64,000 bases of DNA, taken from contig JAPQWV010000307.1 of the NCBI GenBank assembly GCA_027422505.1, forward strand, positions 310,001 through 374,000, written 5' to 3'. How positions within the stretch are numbered: the first letter of the stretch is position 1; each line of letters starts with the position of its first letter. A model generated the notes under the pieces. The model made no database searches. It had not been told where the DNA came from and saw only the letters and a list, made by a program, of their open reading frames with translations. Shown here one piece after another: positions 1 through 13,069 of this stretch. This stretch comes from Craterostigma plantagineum (Eukaryota > Streptophyta > Magnoliopsida > Lamiales > Linderniaceae). A program made the translations under genes and the position numbers.

Positions 1-1247
1 GGTGAAAAGAAAAAGGTTGGGCGTTGCCCGTAAATCTTGTTTGCTTTGTTCGTTCAAACTAAAGTAAACAACACAAACACGCTAGCACAAAACACGCGAG
101 TTCTGTGGGAAATGATTCGAGTGAACGGATCAACGGAAGGGCTGACTAACTTGCGAGGAGTTAGGCCGCACGAACCTCGGAACACTTAGAAAAATTCTAA
201 GTCACTTGGGAGGGGCGTGACATTTATCCACTATTGGTAAAAAGAGCAGTCAATTGTTATTATCCGCTTTTAAATACTTTATTAACATTATATATTTCAC
301 GTCTCATGAAGAACTTACGGAAGAATGTAATAATGTATGTATTTATTCTGGGAAAAAAGAGCAAACTGATAGCTTTAAGCTGATGCTGACACCTAAGCTA
401 AGAGATAGATACGTAGGTGTAATCAAGACTTTCGAGATATAATGAAAAATACCACCTGCAATAAAGTAGAAAGTAATAAAGACGGATGTGAGGTATATCT
501 ATTTTTGTTCTTTTGTGCTATTCAACTGCTGGGAAGGACAAAATTCTGATTGATATTGTCACTGTACAAAAAACTTGACATAGTGCACATGTACGATGTA
601 TTATACCATAGTAAATGGTAGTTAATAACTTTATATAATATGCAACTGAATATGCTTTAATATGTTACGCCAGTAATAGTATAGTATTGTCTGACATTTG
701 TACCGTTTGTTTCAAAGCTAATGGGAATGCAGTGTGCATGCTAATTGGCCTAGATATGAAGATTATGTAGAACTAACACTTGCATTTACTGATATTTATA
801 TAATCCGTTTCCAGTCTTCAGTAGAAATTAACAACGTTACCCATATCGAAATTTATAATTAACGGTATCTTTTCCGCAATTATTACTGAAAAGTTTTATT
901 ACCATAGTGTTGGATATCAAAGACTACCAAAATAATTCCACATGTTTTGAGTTATTGAGAAAAAAAAATTCGATCCCACACATGTTTGAAAATTAGCTGT
1001 ACGAAATTATTGTACTCATACAACTTTTCTCTGGAGTAATATTTTGTACTTCTCGATACAGCGGGAAATTGTTGCCCGCGTCTTTTCTGTTGTAATAAAC
1101 CTTTTATTTTTTAATTAATAAAATTGAATATCATTCAACAAAATCACCTAAATAACAATATTGGTGCAATACACCTAATTGGTCGAAATACAAATGCGTG
1201 GAATGAACGGTTGAAATATCGCGTTAGTGATTGAGAAGTCCACAAGC
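1..1247. other. intergenic, no gene recognised
   Basis: This stretch is AT-rich and holds only short open frames with no family resemblance that I can see. The first 230 bases contain a G/C-richer patch that looks like old retroelement debris, but I found no terminal repeats or coding motifs to prove it. The segment 1204-1246 resembles 1919-1960, on the far side of the neighbouring MITE. Confidence 0.5.
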
Positions 1248-1250
1248 TAA

Positions 1251-1794
1251 GAGCATCTCCAACCCGCAGCATGAAAATACAGTTAATTCTGCACAATATT
1301 ACAGCTGCTACAGTGCTTTTACTCCAACCCATAAACTCTATTTTCTACACTAATTTTCACTCCAACCCATTAACTCTATTTTCCACTTTAAAAATCAAAT
1401 TCTATATTAAACATTATATTATAATTATTAAAAAATCAATAAATTATAATAATTCATTTTAAAATTAACTAACTATAAACTTAGCATATTATTTAATTAT
1501 AATTTTATTAAATTAAAACGAAAATATAAATAAATAATAGAATATTAATATTGTTTTACTTTTATTATTAGAATATCAAATATTTAAATAGAATTAAAAA
1601 AATATTTTATTAAATAAATTATAATAAATAGAAAGTTCAACACAATTTTTGTGCTGAAAATTGTGTGTACTCTAGATCTAGAGTATCTCTGCAGATCAAC
1701 ACAATATTAGTGTTAGATATAGAGTCCCGTTGGAGTAAAGACGTACTTTATTTTTGTGTTTTACACAAAAATGAAGTACCCGTTGGAGATGCTC
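1251..1794. mobile_element. Tourist-like MITE (PIF/Harbinger type)
   Basis: A 544-bp element is bounded by the perfect 13-bp terminal inverted repeats GAGCATCTCCAAC (1251-1263) and GTTGGAGATGCTC (1782-1794). It is flanked by the 3-bp direct duplication TAA (1248-1250 and 1795-1797). A 3-bp TWA duplication and this terminus are typical of PIF/Harbinger-derived Tourist MITEs. There is no transposase, and the interior is AT-rich with internal copies of the terminal motif (ACTCCAACCC, CGTTGGAG). It would depend on a transposase supplied from elsewhere. Confidence 0.85.
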
Positions 1795-1797
1795 TAA

Positions 1798-3023
1798 AAC
1801 GTCCAAAACGCGTTATTACACTTATAAGCGCCGTCGTGACTATAACAAGTTTAAAATTTGAATTTCAATATACTCGATCCCAACGCTGTAGCGATTACCC
1901 AATCAATTGAAAATATACTAAACGTTAAAATATCATGTTAGTGATTGAGAATTCAACAAGAAAAAACATCCATATTTATGGCTTGAATTAGGTGCACTCT
2001 ACTTAATTGTTTGGTGGAAACGTTAGTAAACTAACTACATATTTAAATTTTGGAAAATTTTTCGAGTGTGTTTAAAAGGCTTTTTTAGTTGGTGTCCAAA
2101 GTTAGTTCAAGCCTGATATGTACCCTGATGTCTTAGCTTAACATTATCTAGCTGATACCCAACATATTTTTCAACTTCGGTTGGTACTCATTTAAGTTAC
2201 AAGTGACGTCAAAATGTTTTTTTTTTAAGTAGGTAGGTACCAAACGTACGAAACATAATAAAAAATACTTTTATTTATGCGGTTTTTATATTATACAACT
2301 ATAGTTTGGGATAGAAAATATAGTATTGGTTTGGAGTGAAATATATGTATTTATATAGTAATGTATATCCGTTATAGGTCCAAATTTTGCTATAAGAATA
2401 CCCGACCCGACTTCCACGTAGGCCGTGTATGGATCGAGGAAAGCGGTTATGAAAAGAAAACTACCGAGAAAATGATATTAGTTTTTCTTTCTTTTTTCTT
2501 CACATTGATTTCCCGTGTTTTTAGCTTCAAACTTTTTAAGTTTTCTTTTCTTTTCTTTTCATCATCTAAATCTCTAATCAACCAAACACAAACACTAACT
2601 TTCTTTAAACCAAACACGCCCGCAAGGTCGGAAGAAAACGGATAGACTTTTCCGATAATACTTTTGGGGTAATTACGTTAATGATGATATTACGTTTGAT
2701 ATCTATAATATGTAAGAAGTCAATATTACGAATTTTATTACGTTGATAATAATAATATTGCCTCTCATTTTTATCATACATAATATGTTACTATTACGGA
2801 TGAAAAACAATTATTTTAATTTCAAAATTGGAGGAATAAATATTTTCTCAGAGATAATTTTAAGCGTAAAAACATAAATAATTTTATTAAGAAAAAATTA
2901 CTAGTAATTTAATTTCAACAAATTTCCTCACGAAAAACCAAATTTAATAATGGTTTTAAAAAAATACCACGTAATATCTCTTTCTCTCCGCGGGCCCCAC
3001 CAAAGGCCCTACTGTATATTTCT
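1798..3023. other. intergenic / Argonaute upstream region
   Basis: I see no gene here. The sequence is AT-rich, with TATTACG-like simple motifs around 2660-2800. The last few hundred bases should contain the Argonaute promoter. Confidence 0.5.
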
Positions 3024-3032
3024 CTATAAATA
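3024..3032 (+). promoter_or_regulatory. TATA box of the Argonaute gene
   Basis: CTATAAATA lies 87 bp upstream of the start codon and is followed by a pyrimidine-rich leader (CTCTTCACAACTCTGTTTCTCTC), a normal plant core-promoter layout. The transcription start is inferred to be near 3055-3065. Confidence 0.6.
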
Positions 3033-3118
3033 CACGTCCACTCACACTGACTCTTCACAACTCTGTTTCTCTCTTTACTGCATTGCTTTACTTCCCAGCA
3101 AAGTTATCCATATCAAGA

Positions 3119-6100
3119 ATGTCGTCTTCTACAGGCAAAGGTAGTGCGCGCGGCGGAGCTATGGGTGGGCGTCGAGCAGGCGGCGAAGGGCGTGGAAGAA
3201 GCGCCGGCGGTCGTGGTGGCTCTTCTGCTCCGCCGCCGCCGTCTCTGCCTGAGGAGATGGAGAAGAAGCTTACAATCGCTTCCGAAGTTGCGGAGGCCAG
3301 TGGCAGTGCGCCGCCGCCGCAGCAGTCACGGCCAGTGTCGAGCAAGGCCATAACCAACGCCCCGAGGCCTGGTTATGGTAGGGCCGGAAGAAAGGTGATG
3401 GTGAGTGCAAACCACTTTCTGGTCGCCGCTGCAGACAAAGACTTGCACCACTACGATGTGAGGGTTTATATCTCCTTTAGCTTTTCAAATCCTTGGTTAC
3501 TTCTTTTTACGGTGTTTAGTGCGTGTTTCATTTCTGTGACAATGTTGCTGAGGTTCGTAGGTCTCTATCTCGCCGGAAGTGACGTCGAAGAAGGTCTGTA
3601 GGGACATTATAGGACAGCTGGTCCGATCTTACCAGGCTTCCCATCTTGGGAGGCGAAACTTGGCCTACGATGGCCGAAAGAGCTGCTACACTGCTGGGGC
3701 GCTGCCGTTTAGTTCCAAGGAGTTCGTGGTCAAGCTTGAGGAAGAAGGTGGATCGTCGTCCACGTCGTCGTCAAGGTTGGTTTCAGAACGGAAAACCCTT
3801 TTCGCCTCCTCAAATCATTTACCGCACTGACGTTTAATTATTTGTGTTTTTCTCTCTCATAAAGGAGGGAACGAGAGTTCAGGGTGAGTTTGAAGTTCGC
3901 CTCTAAGGCGGATTTGCACCATTTGAAAGAATTTATTCGTGGGAGACAAATGGATGCTCCACAAGAGACCATACAAGCTCTTGACGTAGTTCTGCGTCAC
4001 ACTCCATCAAAGATGTATTTATCTATTTGCTGCTCTACCCTACTCACCTTTCTTTACAATATTGATGACGCTTATTACTACTCTCTGTTTGTGTTTTTAT
4101 TTCTGAAGTTACGGAGTTGTTGGGAGGTCGTTCTTCCACCCCAGTCTGGGCGAGACTGGTAACCTCGGCGATGGCCTTGAGTATTGGAAGGGCTATTACC
4201 AAAGCCTGCGCCCTACCCAAATGGGGTTATCTCTGAATATTGGTACGGAACGGATTGATATTACCGACGTCTCTTGTTTTTTTCTCTTTTTAATAATCTT
4301 TTCTCTTCTTCACCAATTTATGCATATGCTTTGCTTGCAGACATGTCGGCGAGGGGATTCTACGAGCCCATGTTTGTGTCCGATTACATATGTTGCTATC
4401 TCAACAAGGACGTCAACCGTCCGCTCTCTGACCAAGAACGGCTCAAGGTATTATTATTTTTTTCGATAAGCTATTATTATTGGGTGCTATTTGTGTTTCT
4501 TTTGCTCTTTCGATTGATCCAATGAGAAGCTATTCTTTTACTTTTATTAGCTACGTCGAGTCCTGAAAGGCTTAAGGGTTGAGGTGAAGATCGAGGGGAG
4601 TTGTCGAAGGTACAAAATAACAGGCATAGCCACTGAGCAGCCTCAGCAGTTGATGTAAGCTCCCCCTTTTTTCCTTCCGAGAAAAAAAAAAGACTGTATT
4701 TGTTCATTGGGATTAGCTGTTATAATTTGTTTTCCTATAAATCTGTGTCAGGTTTTCTGTGGGTGAATCTGATACAAAAATCTCTGTTGCTCAGCACTTC
4801 CGTGAGAAGTACAAAATTGAGCTCAAGTATCCGTTTCTGCAGGCTCTCAAAGCTGGCAGCGATGCAAAGCCAACTTACCTTCCAATGGAGGTCTGATCGC
4901 TTCTTCATCTTTTTGTTATCTTTTAGCGTGTTTTCATAATCGATGACCAAACGTGCTACGTTGATCTTCGCAGGTATGCCGAATTGTCCAAGGGCAGCGA
5001 TACACGCGTAAGCTAAACGAAAAGCAGGTGACGGCGCTTTTGAAAGCCACATGTCAGCGTCCCCACGACAGAGAGGCAAGCATTAAGAGGGTATGTAATT
5101 ATTTATGCTCTTTTCTTTGTTAGATCATATTATTATTTGCATGACGTGGGCTTTGATACTTCCTTCTTATTCGCAGATGTTGCTTCAGAACAACTACAAT
5201 GGTGATGCTCTAGCAGCGGAATTTGGGCTTCAGGTGAAGCCCGAGTGCACCACCATTGAAGCTAGGGTTCTACCACCTCCAATGGTAGTTTTACATACCA
5301 TATCGACCTTTGTTTAATCAATGTTTGCTCCATATGAATGAATGCCATATTGACCTCTGCCAAACATGACTTCCATTTTTCAGTTGATGTATCACGAGTC
5401 AGGCAAGGAATCAATGGTGCAGCCTGCAGTAGGCCAATGGAATCTTATTGACAAGGTAAAGTCTCTAAATCTAGGCTTTGTAATAAGCACACACTATCCT
5501 ACGAATAAGTAATACATCAATGCATGAAAGGTATTCCCTCATTACCTTCTATTTTGCTTTTCCTTGTCAGAGAATGGTGGTGGGTGCCAGGGTCGGCAGT
5601 TGGACGTGCATAAACTTTTCGAGGATGAACCAATCGATTGTTGATAGGTTTTGTAAGGAGCTAATTGACATGTGCACCAGCAAGGGAATGGTAATTGTTA
5701 ATGTTTACTTACTATTGCACTTCTATCTTTTCTCTTATGTTATCTATTTTGTTTTCGGGAAGGCGTTTAACCCAAAGCCAGCCATTCCTTTCCGATCGGC
5801 GAACCCTGCGAACATTGAGAGGGCACTGTTTGAGCTCCACACTGCTTCGACGAAGGCTGCGGGCCAATTGCAGCTGCTCATCGTCATTCTTCCTGATGTT
5901 AAGGGATCCTATGGTAAACAGCCACCACCTTTTTTATATGTCGAGAACATATATTCCATTTTCACGTTCTTAAAGATGGATTTTTTTTTTTCTGTTCATT
6001 CAGGGCTAATAAAGAGAGTTTGCGAAACGGAGCTGGGCATCGTTTCTCAATGCTGTCAGCCTAGACAGGCCAGCAAGTTAAGCAAACAATACATGGAGAA

Positions 6101-7915
6101 TGTCTCCATGAAGATGAACGTCAAGGTTCGTTGTTCACCTCCCACTAGGCTTTGTTTTCCTTTGAACATGAACATGTCCTAATTCTTTTGATGCTGTCTT
6201 AATGATTACTATTTGTTTCACTTAAGGCTGGCGGCAAAAACACTGTCCTTGAATTGGCCCACAATAGGAAGATCCATCTGCTGACTGATGTTCCCACAAT
6301 CATCATTGGTGCCGATGTCACTCATCCCTCTCCTGGCGAGGATTCGAGCCCCTCCATTGCAGCGGTATGTGCTAAGATGAATCACTTGCAATTTCTTTTT
6401 TTTCTTTTCTTAGCTTCGATATTTGAATTGAAACGTTTTATGTTGTTCTTATTCTGAAGGTGGTGGCATCAATGGACTGGCCCGATGTCACAAAATTCAG
6501 GGCGCTTGTATCCGCGCAGGCGCACAGAGAAGAGATCATTCAGGATCTATACCGTGTTAATGAAGACCCCAAAAGGGGACCGGTCCATTCGGGGATGATA
6601 AGGTTGTGCATGGTTTTCAAAATTTTACTTCTTTTTTTGTGATGTTAATTTATGTACTTTCAACGTCGTACTTCTCATTTTCATTGCCTGGTCTCAGGGA
6701 TCACCTCACGGCTTTCTATAAAGCCACACGTACAAAGCCATCACGGATTATCTTCTACAGGTTTGACTTCAGACAAACTCTCTGTTTCGTTCAACGTTAA
6801 TACTTTGGCTGATCGAACCATATCTTATGTCAGGGATGGCGTCAGCGAAGGTCAGTTTAGTCAGGTGCTCCTCTATGAGATGGATGCCATAAGAAAGGTA
6901 CACCAGCTCACCTATTTTCTTCGATTATTTATTTCATTTTTTTTTTTTTTGTATTCTGTTTTGGGCTTAAAGTATAAGAGTATTATGTTGATCTTCGTTC
7001 CTTCCTTCAGGCGTGCCTTTCGCTCGAGGAAGGGTATCTTCCGAGGGTCACATTCGTTGTTGTGCAGAAGAGACATCACACGCGCCTTTTTCCCGTAAAG
7101 CGCAACGAAACTGACAGGAGCGGCAACATTTTGCCTGGTAACAATACATACTTCTTTTGCTGTGATTTTTTTTTTGGGAATTTTATTCTGAGCTCTTTTG
7201 CTTTCTGCGTGTAGGCACGGTGGTGGACACCAAGATATGCCACCCTACTGAATTCGACTTTTACCTGTGTAGCCATGCCGGCATACAGGTAACTAAAACA
7301 TTGATATTATTAATAAATTAGGATAGGGATTGAACTGAAATAATAAATTGTGGGATGCGTTTGTTTCTTGTCCTAAAATAAAACCAGGGAACAAGTCGGC
7401 CGGCGCATTATCACGTGCTGTTCGACGAGAATGGGTTCACCGCCGATGGCATGCAAACTCTCACTAACAACCTGTGCTACACGTGAGTGTTATAGTTAGT
7501 TTCGAGCAGACACATATGGCTCTTTTTTGTGCTAACTTATATTATGACAAAATAAATAATCTGCTGCTATTGTTCTTTGGCAGTTTTGCTAGGTGCACTC
7601 GCTCTGTCTCCATAGGTCGGTTGCTTTGTATTTATTTATGACATGATTGTGTTATCTTTCATGCGGGGATTAACTACCTAACTTTGGTGTTTTTTTTTTT
7701 GTTAAAAAAAAATAAAATAAATTGGGACAGTTCCGCCGGCTTACTATGCTCACCTTGCTGCATTCCGTGCTCGGGCCTATCTCGAGGGGCTCGATGCCTC
7801 TGACGGGGAGTCGAGCGCTGGGGAAGGAGCTGCTGTGGGCCGAAGGGGAAACGCTGGCTTTAGACCTCTGCCCGCCCTTAAGGAGAACGTTAAAGAAGTT
7901 ATGTTTTACTGCTGA
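3119..7915 (+). CDS. AGO5: Argonaute protein, AGO5 clade
   Basis: This is a small-RNA-guided silencing effector with probable slicer activity. I join 22 exons with GT-AG borders that keep one frame: 3119-3457, 3561-3775, 3865-4014, 4109-4242, 4341-4447, 4551-4654, 4752-4890, 4974-5090, 5177-5284, 5384-5455, 5571-5690, 5763-5913, 6004-6125, 6227-6364, 6460-6602, 6698-6760, 6834-6897, 7011-7137, 7215-7288, 7388-7482, 7584-7615 and 7731-7915. The product is 932 residues. It has a Gly/Arg-rich tail (about 1-40), N domain (about 87-235), L1, PAZ (about 290-410), MID (about 495-600) and PIWI (to about 885). The catalytic tetrad appears complete: D656 (GADVTHP), E697 (HREEII), D742 ([10 protein letters not shown]) and H879 (YYAHLAAF). 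SARGFYEP after L1 and the C-terminal MFYC fit AGO5/MEL1 rather than AGO1 or AGO10. The Gly/Arg tail is short for the clade. It is an intact gene by sequence; clade assignment is from remembered motifs. Confidence 0.93.
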
Positions 7916-8870
7916 CTGTGATTGGGGCGCAGGAGAAACATGATGATTTTGTGCTGCTGTGATTTTGTGGACTGAAGTTTGTGGACAGTCTGTTTTTGAA
8001 TTATTGAACCTAGTTACTGGGGTTTTGATGGATGGCTGTTCCTTTTCAGGGTTGATTATGAATAGTTTGTTGTTAACCATCTATGTGAGTGATGGATGAT
8101 GATGATATGCAGATTTATATTTGTTTTGTTTGGTTTTTATTGCATGTATATATATGTGTATGTTGAGATATGAACAGGTAATGGAACAAACTCGGAAGAT
8201 TAGATATGCATGCTTTCGAGGGAGGCTTCGAAGACATCGATCGAGCTACTTCTGAGTAGGTCCTTACGACGTCTAACTTCAGTTTTCCTCTTTCTAACAT
8301 TTTCCGATTTTCTGGTAGTACACGCACATATATTTGTTTCTCAGAACAGTTGAAGGGCAAAAATAGAAGGAGGAATGCGAATGTAAACCGAAGAAATCGA
8401 TCAAATGATCAAAGTAGAAAGCTGAAGATATATTATCGGAGCGGAGATGAACGAGCAACGAAAATCCATCCTATGATGGTAGCAAGTTTAGCAGAAGACG
8501 TAATTATGGACTGGAGATAGAAATGGATGTTTGTGCAAGAGATGGGAGAAATTGTATACATGTGAACTGAAGTTCTAATATAAAGTGATGATTTTTGTTT
8601 CTTATAGCTAGCTAGCCTCCATTTGACAAGATTAGTTTTTATTCATTTGACGTCATACATGAAACAAACATAATGATACAATGCAATATTTGTGGCAAGT
8701 CTAACACAACACAAACACGCTTAGATTTTCATTTCAACATGGAAATCAGACAAAGCCGTGTATCTTAAGATAATGTGACAGAACCAACATGCTGAGAACA
8801 TTAATAAAAGATTTATTTTTTTCCATGTTCTAGGAACAAACTTAAATAACTTACATGTATGCCTGCCTGC
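7916..8870. other. convergent intergenic region with 3' UTRs
   Basis: The interval separates the convergent Argonaute and methyltransferase genes and holds both 3' UTRs. I see no additional gene. A T-rich stretch with GATGATGATG and TATATATATG simple repeats lies around 8090-8160. Confidence 0.5.
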
Positions 8871-10755
8871 CTAAGTGATCTTTACGTCTCGAAGGAGGCG
8901 AGCAGCCATAGCCCCATATCGTCTAGCTTCCCACTCACTGAGATTTTTCTCGGGCAAATTCGAACTTAAAATGTTCGATTTCTCAGGTTCATCGGTAGAG
9001 CTATTATGAATACCTCCAAGAACACAACTATTTCCATCGCCTTCATCCGATGTTTCCTCAGATTTGACATCTTCGCGCTCGGTCATACTGATTCTTAAAT
9101 CTGAAGGTTTAAGGCTCATCATGAACTGTATACTTGGGTGCTGGTACTCACTGTGCATCTGTCAAAAAGATTCAAAGGTTTGATCATCTATGTAAAGTAA
9201 GTTAAATAGCTATTTTTTTGTTCCAACAGGACTATGTAGAAGCTCGTAATATCGGTTGTTGTGAATATGTAAAATGGTAACCTTGGCTTTAGGAACGTTC
9301 TTGACCTCGAAATATCTCTTCCACAGGTCGAGCATTTGGTCGTGGACGGTTTTGGAACGAAGTTCATATCCCAACTGCCAAGGAGAAATTTTCGCAAATA
9401 TTTTAACATGAAAATGGAAGAGAAATGTGTATTGAAATGTTCAGTTATATTATTTTACAACAATACCATGATTGTGGTTCTGGGACCAGAAAGGGCGAGT
9501 ATTGTCTGTAATAGAGGTTCCAAGAGATGCTCAGCGTATACCTTAGTAAGAAAAGTCAGGAATCTTTTGTAAGTTTGAGAGAAATCATGGTTTATGTTTA
9601 TTCAAGAAAGTAATCTCGTAGAGTGATAAAATCTTCACGTTCGAACCACTTACAACATCTGTGCCAATGATGTAGTCAAACGGTGGATCAACAGCTCTTA
9701 TGTGGTCGTTATCTCCCCAGTTAAGCTCTGCAACCTGGATTGAACCAAAGGAACCTAAAACGAAGTGAAGGAATGACTTCTTTATCTACCATACCATATC
9801 TTATGCTGCTAAGCATATCAAAATAAAATAAAATTACATAGTGGGATATAGTCGTTTACCAAAATCCTGAAGATAGATAGCTAAACTGAAGAGGAAAACA
9901 TAATCATATAAAACGTGATTGCTAACCAGAATCATTAGTCATTTGTTGTATTGCAGAAGTATTGCGCTCCATGTTTCTCCTAAGCAAGGCCAAAACCTCT
10001 GGTTGATCTGTTGAAACGACATCACAGCCCAGTAATGCCATGCCTGAAAAAAAATATAGTGCAGTCAACAAATTTCATTAAATCAAGAACTTTCAGATTC
10101 ATTTGCTTTAGTTAAAAAAAGAAAAACAAATGAAATGAACTCACTAAAACCAGCTACCCCGCAGCCCGCTCCTAGTTCAATTACACGTTTTCCTTTCAAT
10201 TTAGAGGGAGAAAACCTTCCCTTTCTACAGTTCTTTTCCTTCGTTCATAGCACAAAGTTAAGTGAGTTGAGTGACGAGACAAATTGGAAAAAAGATGTTA
10301 AGCTGAGGAACCAATACAATATAATATTGCACATCTTTGGCAAACGCAAATGCAAAACATAAAATACCAGATATTTGGCAAACACCATTGATGCATCCCA
10401 AACAGTTGTCCCTAGATGCTTAGAATTGGGATCCTATCAAAGTTACCACAAAGATAAGAAAGATGATCTACTAACAAGCCTAATGAAACACAGTGATACA
10501 AACAACTGTTCTGATGGCCCTTAAGTGATAGGAATCCGACATAGTTTATAGAGTCATAAACTCTTTTTACAACCTCACTAAATCAACAAGGTCATGCACA
10601 CTCCCTCCTTTGGATAGGCAATACTAACTCGTTTCAACCAACGTTTTGAGGACAGAAATAGCTAGTAGCAGTACCTGCGAAAACTGAAGTTTATGGCCGA
10701 GGACATCAAAAACAACTGCTGTTGTATCAGGTGAGTTTAGCCTGACATAGGTCAT
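8871..10755 (-). CDS. METTL21-type protein-lysine methyltransferase
   Basis: This is a SAM-dependent methyltransferase of the METTL21 (PF10294, Methyltransf_16) family; family members methylate lysines on chaperones and elongation factors. Eight exons on the minus strand, in transcript order: 10675-10755, 10368-10433, 10145-10238, 9927-10043, 9654-9754, 9467-9541, 9282-9374 and 8871-9158. All borders are GT-AG, giving 304 residues. The conserved GTTVWDAS entry (about 35-42), SAM motif I ELGAGCG (70-76), acidic STDQ and the family DxxY motif DVVY (152-155) are present. An in-frame TAA shortly upstream supports this ATG. The last about 75 residues are an acidic, low-complexity plant extension ending in an Arg-rich helix. 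The substrate cannot be inferred. Confidence 0.88.
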
Positions 10756-11211
10756 GGATGAACTAAATGAGTAACGTTAACTGAAGTTTCTTTTACTCCG
10801 TAAAGAAATTCATAATGGTACTGTTACTTCTATAAGAAAAGTTTGATTGATCAATGAAATGAAACATTAAATGTTGTAGAATACATTGCTACCTCACCGA
10901 ATAAGAATAAAATTGAAGTATTTCAAGGTAAGCATGATGAATAAATTGATCTAACTGCAATTTAATTCACCCCCACAGATATATTTTCCTTCTAACGAAT
11001 TCACATTGCTTAAACACACGACATTCAAATATTAAAAAGAAAAAACACAACCCGATAGTTCCCACCACCGTTAGAAAAGCAAAAAAAAACACACAATAAC
11101 ACAAAACAACTGATAACTAAAACGTAGAGGACTTTCCATAGCATCATTGGATGTGTTTCTATATGACTGGGTAATTAATAGTACGACGAAAAGACAAGTG
11201 AAAATTCATAC

Positions 11212-11328
11212 CTGTCCGCCTCCATAATTGACAATCAAACAGCTTTTACATTTGCTGATTAAGGGAATGAGTTCATCTTCAAAGATCAATCTTTGATGCT
11301 TCGAGAACTCGAAATGGGGCATACCCAT
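11212..11328 (-). other. possible 5' exon with uORFs of the methyltransferase gene
   Basis: An ATG at 11328 opens a 39-codon frame that runs to a good donor (CAG/GTATGA). Translated through the donor it stops immediately. Spliced to any acceptor I tried near the methyltransferase start, it is out of frame. It is therefore more likely a 5' UTR exon carrying an upstream ORF than an N-terminal coding exon, although the peptide (PHFEFSKHQRLIFEDE followed by a YGGGQ end) looks protein-like. A second overlapping ATG frame begins just upstream. Confidence 0.35.
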
Positions 11329-11339
11329 TTCTTGTCATT

Positions 11340-11885
11340 TCCACCTAACCTAATTCTAATTGTATTTTGGTGTGTAATGACAACAATACCCCCAAGTTTT
11401 AGTGGGCTCGCGTCACGAGCAGCCCAGATCACAATTTACATTTTATTTTGATTTCAAACTTTTGTCTTTGATTTTGCTGCAGTTTATAGAATATACTTGT
11501 CGTCCTCTGGATGACTACATGGATTAATATATTAAAGTATGGAAAAATTAAAGTTGAAAGGCGTAATATCCCACTGAATATTACAAACGTGTGTACCAAT
11601 ATTCCCATCGTATGATAGTGAAGCTCAAAACCATATTGTCACAGGACTCATTAACCAAATTTGCCCTTAAAAATCTAATTTCCGAATGGCCTTGTAAATG
11701 AATGGAGCGTCGACAATTTTTGGGCTCGAACTTAGTGATAAATAATTAGGATAGAACATATGAAACTCGAAATTTATGATTATTTTTTAGTATATTTGTG
11801 AACTAAATAAGGTCCCTCGAATCACATTATTGGCACTAGTAATTGATGCATATCTTTTAATATTCTTGGCAAGTGGAATGGAATG
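11340..11885. other. intergenic upstream of methyltransferase
   Basis: AT-rich spacer with no gene, probably containing the methyltransferase promoter. It ends in the GAATG target site (11881-11885) of the adjacent gypsy element. Confidence 0.5.
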
Positions 11886-12589
11886 TGATGCGGGTATGAC
11901 CCCGATCAACGATATTTGGTTCGGGAAAGGCGGTGATGGGTAAGACGGACTGGGCCTTGATGTTCTTGGAGTGTTTTAGGGTTTATACTTTAGTGCTATG
12001 AAGGAAAGGAATGAGAGAGACAAGGATTTAACGTGGTTCGGACAGGTGTCCTACATCCACGGGCCGCCGGAAACAGTATCCACTAGTCACAGTCGCGAAA
12101 TACACACACAGACCTCACTTCGCTCGTTACAGTGCTTTCATGGTGAAAGAATGGATGAAGAAGATGAATAATGTAGAAAATATCTAAGTGTCTTGGTGTT
12201 ATGTTGATTCTTGCCTTGATCTCGTCTCTCTCTATTCACATATACCCAAATTCCCTTTGTTTGCCTAGCTGGCATACTCCCAGGACCACTTGACAGCGAC
12301 AGGCAGTACATCCTGGGAGGAGACAGCACCTGCGATCGTACTGTTGTCAGACTGACGCGCGCCTCCTCTGTTTATAATGTCATCCAATCACAAAATGCCA
12401 CGTGTTCCCTGGTCGGCCCTTATCCAATATTTCCCGCTCAAGTTGCTTTGCTGCTGGGACCCGCTTCACCTTTTCCGTACAGGGTCACAGGTCCCCACGT
12501 ATACTGCCCATCTGGACATATGTCCCAAAAGTCACTATCTTCAGGTGTCCGAGTAAGGAGGAATGCTAGGCTAAAGTTCACCCCTATCA
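11886..12589 (-). repeat. 3' LTR of Tat-like element (left copy)
   Basis: 704 bp starting TGATGCGGG and ending CCCTATCA on the plus strand. Compared with the right copy it has an extra AGCT near 12270 and one substitution. It contains the ACGTGGTTCGG...CATCCACGG hairpin motif at 12031-12062. Confidence 0.95.
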
Positions 12590-12607
12590 TCCAGTCCCCC
12601 TACTCCG
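12590..12607 (-). promoter_or_regulatory. polypurine tract of Tat-like element
   Basis: On the minus strand the bases next to the 3' LTR read GGAGTAGGGGGACTGGA, a purine-rich tract in the right place to prime plus-strand DNA synthesis. Confidence 0.65.
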
Positions 12608-13069
12608 AAGTGTAATACGCTAAGTAGTACGGTTCGGAGTACATTTGAAGGAGCATTCCTCCTCTTTAGTGCTCCTGGACTCTTTAATCGGTCTGTGTCG
12701 CATTTATGCTGATTGGACAGGTCCTGCACGCTGTGCAGAAGAAAACAGCGTCCGTAGGGTGACACGTGTCCCTACCTGTCACCTCTGCTTTTTGAATTCC
12801 TCGAGGCAGTTTCTTTTTCATTTTCCCCCCTTTTTCGAAATAACTCTCCATACTTAGCAAAAAAAACGAGACCCCAATCGTCTTTCTAGGGTTTTCATCG
12901 TCTCCTTACCCCCAATCGCACAGTGCCCAGAAATCGCATCTCGCTCGGATTTCTTCTTCGTCTACTGCTCATTCAGGTACGCTTTCGTTCCTCCTTCTCG
13001 TTATTTCCCCTGTTCTCGTCGATTCGCCCTTAGTTTTCCGTATTTCCCCACTTTTTGTGCGCCGAAGAC

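Noticed and set aside
254..442. 62-codon open frame near the left edge
   Set aside because: No motif, no splice context and AT-rich composition; consistent with chance.
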